A DNA stretch of 63,707 nucleotides from Bacillota bacterium. GTDB taxonomy: Bacteria > Bacillota > Clostridia > Christensenellales > DTU072. Both the position numbers and the translations under genes were made by a program. Within the stretch, counting starts at the first letter, position 1, and the number at the start of each line of letters is the position of its first letter. Under the pieces are notes generated by a model that saw only the letters and a program-made list of their open reading frames with translations, was not told the DNA's origin and did no database searches. The stretch spans positions 1 to 63,707 of the forward strand of contig WQYD01000005.1 in NCBI GenBank assembly GCA_009781445.1. The letters run 5' to 3'. This document shows, one piece after another, positions 8,979 to 15,907 of the stretch.

Positions 8979-9110
8979 CTAAATAGAACCACAGCGTCCG
9001 CAGAACCTATCTTCGCAACAGCGTTTTTTCTCACAGCATCTTTTTTCGCAACCGCACTTTCTTGAACCGCAACCGCAAAAACCCAAACCAAGCAAAAACA
9101 ATAAAAACAT
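8979..9110 (-). CDS. 43-aa secreted or membrane-anchored Cys-rich peptide
   Basis: A short gene read on the minus strand from ATG at 9110 to a TAG at 8979-8981. The first 11 residues are hydrophobic (MFLLFLLGLGF), then 10 of the remaining 32 residues are cysteine, spaced as CxC, CxC, CC, CC, CxxC, with many Arg, Lys and Glu between. A strong AAGAGGTG site is placed 4-5 nt before the ATG, and a promoter-like TTCACA-18-TATGAT pair plus a leader hairpin lie upstream. The family is unknown to me. The charge-and-cysteine pattern suggests metal binding or a disulfide-knotted surface peptide; both are inferences. Confidence 0.6.
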   Translation of the reverse strand: MFLLFLLGLGFCGCGSRKCGCEKRCCEKKRCCEDRFCGRCGSI

Positions 9111-9153
9111 AATTCACCTCTTTCGTCTTATTCGTGTGTTTACCACACACTCA

Positions 9154-9183
9154 ATCATATTCGTTTTTTCTCATTTTTGTGAA
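9154..9183 (-). promoter_or_regulatory. Promoter of the small Cys-rich genes
   Basis: On the minus strand TTCACA (9178-9183) and TATGAT (9154-9159) are separated by 18 nt. A short hairpin GTGTGT-GGTAA-ACACAC follows at about 9134-9150 in the leader, before the ribosome binding site. Confidence 0.5.
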
Positions 9184-9208
9184 CTTGGATAATTTTCCCA
9201 AATATAGC

Positions 9209-9237
9209 TTGCTTTACCTGCGCGCGTGGTATATACT
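9209..9237 (+). promoter_or_regulatory. Promoter of the polysaccharide operon
   Basis: TTGCTT (9209-9214) and TATACT (9232-9237) are 17 nt apart, upstream of the aminotransferase gene. A GTATATA...TATATAC inverted repeat surrounds the -10 region (about 9229-9262) and could be an operator. Confidence 0.55.
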
Positions 9238-9313
9238 TGTGTTAAAAGCACACGCTATATATACGCTTGCGTGAAGTCTTGGAAGATTACCCAGCCGTTT
9301 ATTTAGGAAAAGA

Positions 9314-10456
9314 ATGAAAAGGATTTACTTGTCGCCCCCGCATATGTGCGGTGAAGAAATGAAATTTATTCAGCAGGCGTTTGATACGAACTGGATTGCC
9401 CCTTTAGGGGCTAATGTTGACGCTTTTGAGACGGAACTTGCACCAATAGCAGGGCGCAAATTCGGAGCCGCTTTATCGGCAGGAACGCACGCAATTCATT
9501 TAAGTTTAAAACTTCTTAATGTTGGCGCAGGCGATTTTGTGTTTTGTTCGTCACTAACATTTTCGGGAAGTTGCAACGCAATAGTTTACGAAAAAGCAAT
9601 ACCTGTGTTTATTGATTCTGACGAAAGTTGGAATATGTCACCATACGCACTCAAGAAAGCGTTTAAGCATTTTGCCGAACGCAAAACATTGCCGAAAGCG
9701 GTGATTATTGTGGATTTATATGGGCAAAGTGCGGATTATGACGCACTTTTGGCAATTTGCGCGGAATACAATGTGCCAGTGATTGAAGATGCCGCTGAGG
9801 CACTTGGCGCGAACTATAAGGGTAAACCCTGCGGTTCTTTCGGCGAACTTGCAATTCTTTCATTCAACGGTAATAAGATTATCACCACATCGGGTGGCGG
9901 AATGTTGCTTTCAAATAACGAAGAACAAATTCAAAAAGCAAAATTTTGGGCAACGCAAGCGCGAGATTCCGCACCGTATTATCAGCATTCCGAGATAGGA
10001 TATAATTATAGGCTAAGTAACATTTCGGCAGGCATCGGGCGCGGACAGCTTTTGTGCTTAAAGGAAAGAGTGGCGCAAAAGAAAGCCATTTTCAATAACT
10101 ATTGCAAGGGTTTTAGCGATATTAACGCCATAAAAATGATGTATTCGCCACAACACTGCGATTCAACTTATTGGTTAAGCGTTATGACGGTATGCGAAAA
10201 ATCCAGCGTGAAGCCAAGCGATATTATTGATAAGTTAGGAAAAATGAACATTGAGGCGCGCCACATTTGGAAGCCCATGCATTTACAACCTGTGTTTAAA
10301 GATGCAATGTTTTTCAGTTCTTTTGACGGCAAAACCAAAGAAAGTTTTGCCGAATCCTTCTTTAATAACGGCGTTTGCTTGCCGAGTGCCACAACCATGA
10401 CAAGCAGTGAACAGCAACTGATAATAGACGCTGTTAAGGATATGTTTTATGTATAA
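9314..10456 (+). CDS. DegT/DnrJ/EryC1 sugar aminotransferase (PglE-like)
   Basis: A 380-residue PLP-dependent aminotransferase that adds an amino group to a nucleotide-linked keto-sugar. Family features: YLSPPHMCGEE start, ALSAGTHAIHLSLK substrate/PLP loop, VIEDAAEALGA with the cofactor Asp, and SFNGNKIITTSGGGML with the Schiff-base Lys. The start has AGGA 5 nt upstream. As first gene of the operon, followed at once by a PglC-like transferase, it resembles bacillosamine or related amino-sugar pathways. The partner dehydratase and acetyltransferase are not in the window, so the actual sugar is unknown. Confidence 0.9.
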   Translation: MKRIYLSPPHMCGEEMKFIQQAFDTNWIAPLGANVDAFETELAPIAGRKFGAALSAGTHAIHLSLKLLNVGAGDFVFCSSLTFSGSCNAIVYEKAIPVFIDSDESWNMSPYALKKAFKHFAERKTLPKAVIIVDLYGQSADYDALLAICAEYNVPVIEDAAEALGANYKGKPCGSFGELAILSFNGNKIITTSGGGMLLSNNEEQIQKAKFWATQARDSAPYYQHSEIGYNYRLSNISAGIGRGQLLCLKERVAQKKAIFNNYCKGFSDINAIKMMYSPQHCDSTYWLSVMTVCEKSSVKPSDIIDKLGKMNIEARHIWKPMHLQPVFKDAMFFSSFDGKTKESFAESFFNNGVCLPSATTMTSSEQQLIIDAVKDMFYV

Positions 10457-11138
10457 GCACTTCTTTAAGCGGTTTTTTGATATTTTGCTATCCGCAACCG
10501 CGCTTGCGCTTTTGTTTCCTGTGTTTCTTGCCGTAGCCTTTATGGTTAAGATTAAGCTGGGTTCACCTGTTATCTTTAAGCAACTAAGGCCGGGCAAAAA
10601 TGCCAAAGTTTTCAAAATGTACAAGTTCAGAACAATGACTAACGAAAAGGACGAAAACGGTAACTTACTGCCAGACGAACAGCGTTTAACAAAGTTCGGC
10701 AAATTTTTAAGATCCACATCTCTTGACGAACTGCCAGAGATTTGGAACATACTAAAGGGCAATATGAGTATAGTCGGCCCGCGCCCTCAGCTTGTTAGGG
10801 ATATGGTATTTTTTAGCCCCGAAGTAATGGCGCGCCAAAGCGTCCGCCCCGGTTTAACAGGGCTTGCCCAAGTGAATGGCAGAAACCGCATAAATTGGGA
10901 AGAACGCTTTGAGTGGGACTTAAAATATATTAAAAAAATCACCCTGTTTTCGGACATTGCAGTTTTCTTTAAAACAATCGGCAAAATGCTAAAACGCTCA
11001 GATATTTCTGCCGAAAACAGCGCAACGGATACCGATTACGGTGATTGGCTTTTAGAATCGGGAAGAATAACAAACGAAGAGTACCTCAACAAAATGGAAG
11101 AGTACAAGTCAATAATAAATTCCCTTGGCGGAAAATAG
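10449..11138 (+). CDS. Initiating phosphoglycosyltransferase (bacterial sugar transferase, PglC-like)
   Basis: A 229-residue monotopic membrane phosphoglycosyltransferase that loads the first sugar phosphate on undecaprenyl phosphate. It has an N-terminal re-entrant hydrophobic helix (about residues 8-33), KMYKFRTM, SLDELPEIWNILKGNMSIVGPRP with the catalytic Asp-Glu pair, and RPGLTGLAQVNGRN. A C-terminal extension of about 45 polar residues follows the normal domain. It overlaps the preceding aminotransferase gene by 8 nt, indicating translational coupling and a shared pathway. Confidence 0.93.
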   Translation: MYKHFFKRFFDILLSATALALLFPVFLAVAFMVKIKLGSPVIFKQLRPGKNAKVFKMYKFRTMTNEKDENGNLLPDEQRLTKFGKFLRSTSLDELPEIWNILKGNMSIVGPRPQLVRDMVFFSPEVMARQSVRPGLTGLAQVNGRNRINWEERFEWDLKYIKKITLFSDIAVFFKTIGKMLKRSDISAENSATDTDYGDWLLESGRITNEEYLNKMEEYKSIINSLGGK

Positions 11139-11148
11139 GAAACTTAAA

Positions 11149-11979
11149 ATGGATAAATTCAGCGTCTTAATGGCAGTATATAAAAACGACAAAACGGAAT
11201 TCTTTACAGAAGCCTTTGATAGTGTTATAAATCAAACGGCGAAACCTCATGAAATCGTTATTGTTAGGGACGGCATTGTTCCCGCGGAATTAGAGCAAAA
11301 GCTAATAGATTACGAAAAAGAACATGAAATCGTTAAGATTGTGCGCCTTGAAGAAAATGTGGGGCTTGGCAACGCTTTGAAAGAGGGAACGAATCACTGT
11401 TCTCACGAATTGATTGCAAGAATGGATAGTGACGATATTTGTTTGCCCGATAGGTTTGAAAAGCAGTTAAAAGCATTTGAGGAAGATAGAGATTTAAGCA
11501 TTATCGGCGGAAATATTGAAGAATTTATTGAAAGCAAAGATAAAATCGTTAGCGCAAGGATTGTGCCAAGAACGCATGAGGAAGTGTCGCAGTTTATTAA
11601 AAAGCGTTGCCCCATGAATCATATGGCGGTTATGTTCAGAAAATCTGAGGTGCTTAAGGCGGGCGGATACATCCACCAGCTTTATAATGAGGATTATTTT
11701 TTGTGGATTAGAATGTTTCTTGCAGGTTGCAAATTTAAAAACCTTGCGGAAACTTTGGTATATGTGCGCATAGGGCGCGATATGTTCAAGCGCAGAGGCG
11801 GGGTTAAGTATTTCCGTTCAGAAAAGCAAATGTTTAAATTCATGCGTAAAAACCGCATGATTGGGCTGTTCTCATATTTGAAATCGGTGTTTATAAGGCT
11901 TGCGGTGCAGGTATTGATGCCAAGAAAGTTGCGTGGGTGGCTGTACCTAAAGGCACTAAGAGGGCGAGAAGCAAAATGA
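11149..11979 (+). CDS. Family 2 glycosyltransferase
   Basis: A 276-residue GT-A fold glycosyltransferase. It begins FSVLMAVYKND, has the metal-binding RMDSDD (DxD) motif near residue 90, and a MNHMAVMFRKSEV stretch typical of rhamnosyl/galactosyl GT2 enzymes. I choose ATG 11149, which has AGGA at 11137-11140, rather than the upstream TTG at 11125 inside the previous gene. It lies 10 nt after the PglC-like gene and overlaps the next gene by 4 nt (ATGA). The sugar transferred cannot be told. Confidence 0.9.
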   Translation: MDKFSVLMAVYKNDKTEFFTEAFDSVINQTAKPHEIVIVRDGIVPAELEQKLIDYEKEHEIVKIVRLEENVGLGNALKEGTNHCSHELIARMDSDDICLPDRFEKQLKAFEEDRDLSIIGGNIEEFIESKDKIVSARIVPRTHEEVSQFIKKRCPMNHMAVMFRKSEVLKAGGYIHQLYNEDYFLWIRMFLAGCKFKNLAETLVYVRIGRDMFKRRGGVKYFRSEKQMFKFMRKNRMIGLFSYLKSVFIRLAVQVLMPRKLRGWLYLKALRGREAK

Positions 11980-13052
11980 TTTTCTATTTTGCTAACATTT
12001 TAATAAACTTAATTGCGGGGGCATACTTCCTCAAGGAAGGGCGTTTTCGTAACGGAAAGAAAATATATTTATTTGTTACGGGTGTGCAGTTAACATTGAT
12101 TGCAGGACTGCGCAGTACAAGCGTAGGCATTGACACAAAGAGTTACGAAAGAATATTTGAAGAGGTTCGCAAGTACGACATAAGGGAACTTAATTCTTAT
12201 CCGCACGCGGAATTTTTGTATGTTTTGATTTGCAAAGTAATTCAGCTTTGCGGTGGCAATTACCAATGGGCATTGGTGATTACGGGTGCAATTATTGGCT
12301 TTGGATTAGTAAAATTCATTTACGATTATTCCGAAAATCCCATGCTAAGCGTATATTTGCTCATTAGCTTAGGCGTGTACTATTTTTCCTTTAACGGCAC
12401 GAGATCTGCCCTTGCAATGGTGTTTATAATAAATTCGCTAAAATATGCCATGAACAAAAAGTTTATCAAATACACTCTTTGTTTCATTGTAGCGTTTTTC
12501 TTCCACAAAAGCTCAATATTCTACTTCCCGCTTTATTTAGTGGGCTACCTTAAAAGCGGTAAAAAAGCCACACAGTTTATTCTTATAAGCTTATTTTTGG
12601 CACTTGCGCTTTTTAACACAGCTCTCAATATCGCCATAATGCTTCTTCCCCAATACGGCATTTACAGGTCAACCCAATACCTGCAACCCAATGTCGGGTG
12701 GCAACAGCTAATAACTTACACCGCTTTTGCGCTTTGGGCTTGCATGGTGTTTTTCTCTAAAAAAAACAAAGCCAAACGCGCGTCCAAAATACATGTTACA
12801 CACCTTGCTTTTATTATGCTTACATTTGCCATGTTTGCAATGTCGTTCAGAATGGAAATCGTGTCGCGCTTGGCTGTGCCGTTTATGGCTTTTGCCACAG
12901 TTAGTTTGCCAAGCATTCTGAATTTAGAACTTTCGCAAACGAGGAAAATGTGGTACACAATGGGAATTATTGCTTACGCAACTATCTTCCACATTGTAAT
13001 AATCAACGCAAATTGGAACGAAATTGTGCCTTATGCAGGGTTTTGGCAATAA
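11976..13052 (+). CDS. EpsG-family polysaccharide polymerase (Wzy-type)
   Basis: A 358-residue integral membrane protein with about ten hydrophobic segments. It has the EpsG family hallmarks GLRSTSVGIDTKSYERIF after the second segment and a NGTRSALAMVFIINSL...FFHKSSIFYFPLYL stretch. EpsG proteins are thought to polymerise lipid-linked repeat units outside the membrane. The ATG at 11976 overlaps the stop of the previous gene (ATGA), so the GTG at 11937 is not needed. It would be the polymerase of this operon's polysaccharide. Confidence 0.88.
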   Translation: MIFYFANILINLIAGAYFLKEGRFRNGKKIYLFVTGVQLTLIAGLRSTSVGIDTKSYERIFEEVRKYDIRELNSYPHAEFLYVLICKVIQLCGGNYQWALVITGAIIGFGLVKFIYDYSENPMLSVYLLISLGVYYFSFNGTRSALAMVFIINSLKYAMNKKFIKYTLCFIVAFFFHKSSIFYFPLYLVGYLKSGKKATQFILISLFLALALFNTALNIAIMLLPQYGIYRSTQYLQPNVGWQQLITYTAFALWACMVFFSKKNKAKRASKIHVTHLAFIMLTFAMFAMSFRMEIVSRLAVPFMAFATVSLPSILNLELSQTRKMWYTMGIIAYATIFHIVIINANWNEIVPYAGFWQ

Positions 13053-13087
13053 CGAATCACATATAAGCAACAAAAGGAAAAAAGAAA

Positions 13088-13783
13088 ATGATACCAAAAA
13101 AAATTCACTATATATGGCTTGGGGGCAATCCGCTTTCCCCGCTAATGGAAATGTGCATTGAAAGCTGGAAAAAGTTTTGCCCCGATTATGAGATAATTAA
13201 ATGGGACGAAACTAACTTAGATTTTAGCAATTGCGCGTACGCGGTTCAGGCTTACGAGGCAAAAAAATGGGCATTCGTTTCGGACTATTGCCGTTTCCTC
13301 GTTCTGCACGGACACGGGGGCATTTATCTTGATATTGATGTGGAATTGCTCAAACCGTTAGATAGCTTTTTAGATGCCCCGTTCACAGGTTTTGAACAAA
13401 AAGACAGCGTAAACCCCGGGTTAATTTTTGCCTGTGAGGCAGGAAATGCTTTCTGCAAAAGCATGATTGATTCTTACCTAAGCGACACATTTTGCCCAAA
13501 TAACCTTATCACTGTGTGCAGGCGCGCAACCGATATTTTACTAAAGCACGGGTTGCAACTTAATGATACAAAGCAGGAAGTTTTAGGCATGGTTATTTAT
13601 CCCACAGAGTATTTTTGCCCGATAAGTTACGAAACGGGTAAAAAGCGCATCACGGAAAACACGGCGTCTATCCACCATTATGCGGCATCTTGGGTTCCGC
13701 TAAGACGAAAATTTTTGAACAGGATAGGGCGCATTATCGGCCCTAAGAACAAAAAGAGATTGAAAAAACTATTTGGAAAATAA
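13088..13783 (+). CDS. GT32-type glycosyltransferase (capsular polysaccharide, DXD)
   Basis: A 231-residue protein of the OCH1-like/GT32 group. Signature IPKKIHYIWLGG opens the protein; AFVSDYCRFLVLHGHGGIYLDIDVELLKPLD carries the nucleotide-sugar and metal-binding DxD (DID). AAGGA precedes the ATG. It is 35 nt after the EpsG gene and touches the next gene (TAATG), so it belongs to the same operon. Confidence 0.9.
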   Translation: MIPKKIHYIWLGGNPLSPLMEMCIESWKKFCPDYEIIKWDETNLDFSNCAYAVQAYEAKKWAFVSDYCRFLVLHGHGGIYLDIDVELLKPLDSFLDAPFTGFEQKDSVNPGLIFACEAGNAFCKSMIDSYLSDTFCPNNLITVCRRATDILLKHGLQLNDTKQEVLGMVIYPTEYFCPISYETGKKRITENTASIHHYAASWVPLRRKFLNRIGRIIGPKNKKRLKKLFGK

Positions 13784-14832
13784 TGAGCAAAATCAGCGTA
13801 ATAATACCCATGTATAATGCCGAAAAGTACATTGAAAAGTGCTTGTTAAGCGTTGCTTCGCAAACCTATGGGAATCTTGAAATAGTGGTTGTTAATGACG
13901 GCAGTACGGATAATTCACTTGCCGTTGTTTCTGAATTTGCAAAAGCAGATAATAGAATCGTTGTTATTAACAAAGAAAACGGCGGTGTTGCCTCTGCGCG
14001 CAATGCGGGCTTAGATGTTGCAATCGGGGATTATATCGCGTTTGTTGATTCTGATGATTATATTGATTCCAAAATGTACGAAAAACTTTTTGAGGCGATT
14101 CAAAACAACTCTGCCGATACCGCATTTTGCGGTTTTGTTAGGGTGATTGGTGATAGATTTGTTCGGCGTCATGAGGCAAATATCGGCAGGCTTGCCGAAA
14201 ACCCTCAAAATATAGCAAGTTTTTTTGAAATTAAGGGACTTAAAAGCACTTCGCCCGATTCTGAATTCACAGAAAACACAATGGGTTCTACATGCAGAGT
14301 CTTGTTCAACCGTAAGCTCATAGAATCCTCTAAACTTCGTTTTCCTCAAGATATATTTATCGCTGAAGATTTAGTGTTTTTACTGAATTACTTACTCTTG
14401 TGTAAAAAAGTTTCCGTTGTTAACGAAAACTTGTATTATTACCTTTGCAATCCCGTATCGGCAACATCTAAGCGTTATAAAAAGAATTATCTTGAAAATG
14501 AAAAGGCACTTTACGGCTACATTACCGCGGTGCTTGCAAAAAATTCATTTCTAACGGCACAGCAAAAATCCACACTGCTTTCAAAATTTAAATTATTATC
14601 TTGCAGTACAATTGTTAGAAACGAACTTGGATATAACGAGGCAGGTATTGCCCGCATGAGGAAATTGGCAAAATGCGATAAATATTTTAGGGGCTTATTG
14701 CCGTTTCCGTCCTTGTTTTTGGCACAGCGCGAGCAAGGTTTCAAAAAAGCAGTGTTCTTCTTGCTAATTAAGTTTAGGTGTTGGGGAACTGTAAAATCTT
14801 TTTTATTAAGGTGGGAAAAAAAGAATGCATGA
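13783..14832 (+). CDS. Family 2 glycosyltransferase (EpsJ-like)
   Basis: A 349-residue GT2 enzyme with textbook N-terminal motifs: ISVIIPMYNAEKYIEKCLLS, VVNDGSTDNS, ENGGVASARNAGL and FVDSDDYI (DxD). The C-terminal 120 residues are basic and helical. Start and stop overlap its neighbours by 1 and 8 nt. It probably adds one residue to the polysaccharide repeat unit on the cytoplasmic face of the membrane. Confidence 0.92.
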   Translation: MSKISVIIPMYNAEKYIEKCLLSVASQTYGNLEIVVVNDGSTDNSLAVVSEFAKADNRIVVINKENGGVASARNAGLDVAIGDYIAFVDSDDYIDSKMYEKLFEAIQNNSADTAFCGFVRVIGDRFVRRHEANIGRLAENPQNIASFFEIKGLKSTSPDSEFTENTMGSTCRVLFNRKLIESSKLRFPQDIFIAEDLVFLLNYLLLCKKVSVVNENLYYYLCNPVSATSKRYKKNYLENEKALYGYITAVLAKNSFLTAQQKSTLLSKFKLLSCSTIVRNELGYNEAGIARMRKLAKCDKYFRGLLPFPSLFLAQREQGFKKAVFFLLIKFRCWGTVKSFLLRWEKKNA

Positions 14833-15907
14833 TAGTAAAGCAGGAATAATCACATTTCATTTTGCGCAAAATTACGGCGCAGTGCTACAGTGCTATGCAC
14901 TGCAAGAATTCCTTTCAAATCGGCAGTGTAATGCATTCGTAATTAATCACAAGGATTATGCGCAAGAGCGTGATCTTAAGCTGATTCAATTTAGAAGTCC
15001 CAAAAGGTTTGTAAAATCAATTTTGCTTTTTGTTAGAAATGTTGCTAAAAGGTTACGCTTTAACCGCTTTAGAAGTAAACATTTGAATCTCATTAGTGCA
15101 GAGTTTGCCGATACGCTTGATTTAATTGTTTTAGGAAGTGATCAAGTTTGGAATTTTGATTTTGCTAACACCAAAGCATATTTTGCAGAGTTTCCCAAAA
15201 AGCAAAATGCCAAGGTGGTTTCTTACGCTGCAAGCATCGGCAAGGATAGCGTTAGCAGTGCTGAATTGGATAAGTACAAAGAAAAACTTAAGGGTGTGGA
15301 TATGATTTCCGTGCGTGAAAGCGTGGCAAAAGACGCGCTTCAACCTTTAACAGAAAAGCACATTGATGTTATGATTGATCCAACCCTTTTGCTTAGTAGA
15401 GAACAATGGCAAACTGCAATCGGAAAATCGCTTTCGGGCAGAATTAAGAAGTATGTGTTAATTTATAGCTTAAATCAGTACCCCGAAACTTTTAAAATAG
15501 CACAGAAAGTTGCCAAGGAATTGGGGCTAAAAACGATTGAGGTTCGTTCGCACGGAATCAAAGTGAGGCACAGTGTTAACAAAACCGTTACATTTGCAGG
15601 CCCGGCAGAATTCTTAAGGCTATTTCAAGATGCTGAATTTGTTGTTACGGATTCATTTCACGGCACAGTGTTTTCAATGATATTCAACAAGCCGTTTTAC
15701 ACAATTCCGCACAAAAAAATGAACTCACGCATGAGTGGCTTGCTAAGGCTTGTGGGGCTTGGAAGCAGGCTGATAAGTTCGGAAAACTCTGTCGCCTTGG
15801 GCGAAGAAATAGACTATGAGGCAGTAGAGGATATTTTGGTGGCGGAAAGATTGCGCGCAACCGCCTTTATTGATAAAGCATTGGCGGACGCAAATGGACA
15901 GGACTAA
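14825..15907 (+). CDS. Polysaccharide pyruvyltransferase family protein
   Basis: A 360-residue member of the CsaB/pyruvyltransferase family, which adds ketal-linked pyruvate to sugars. Motifs: TFHFAQNYGAVLQCYALQ, LGSDQVWNFD, SYAASIGKD, ISVRESVAKD and TDSFHGTVFSMIFN. It directly precedes the FrhB-like domain gene; pyruvyltransferase and FrhB-like genes are frequent neighbours in surface polysaccharide loci. It overlaps both neighbours, so it is in the same transcript. Confidence 0.9.
   Translation: MHDSKAGIITFHFAQNYGAVLQCYALQEFLSNRQCNAFVINHKDYAQERDLKLIQFRSPKRFVKSILLFVRNVAKRLRFNRFRSKHLNLISAEFADTLDLIVLGSDQVWNFDFANTKAYFAEFPKKQNAKVVSYAASIGKDSVSSAELDKYKEKLKGVDMISVRESVAKDALQPLTEKHIDVMIDPTLLLSREQWQTAIGKSLSGRIKKYVLIYSLNQYPETFKIAQKVAKELGLKTIEVRSHGIKVRHSVNKTVTFAGPAEFLRLFQDAEFVVTDSFHGTVFSMIFNKPFYTIPHKKMNSRMSGLLRLVGLGSRLISSENSVALGEEIDYEAVEDILVAERLRATAFIDKALADANGQD

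Noticed and set aside
8706-8986. Plus-strand frames opposite the small Cys-rich genes
   Set aside because: They have no good ribosome binding site and end in simple G/A-rich repeat; the minus strand has promoter, ribosome binding sites and a clear secreted-peptide layout.
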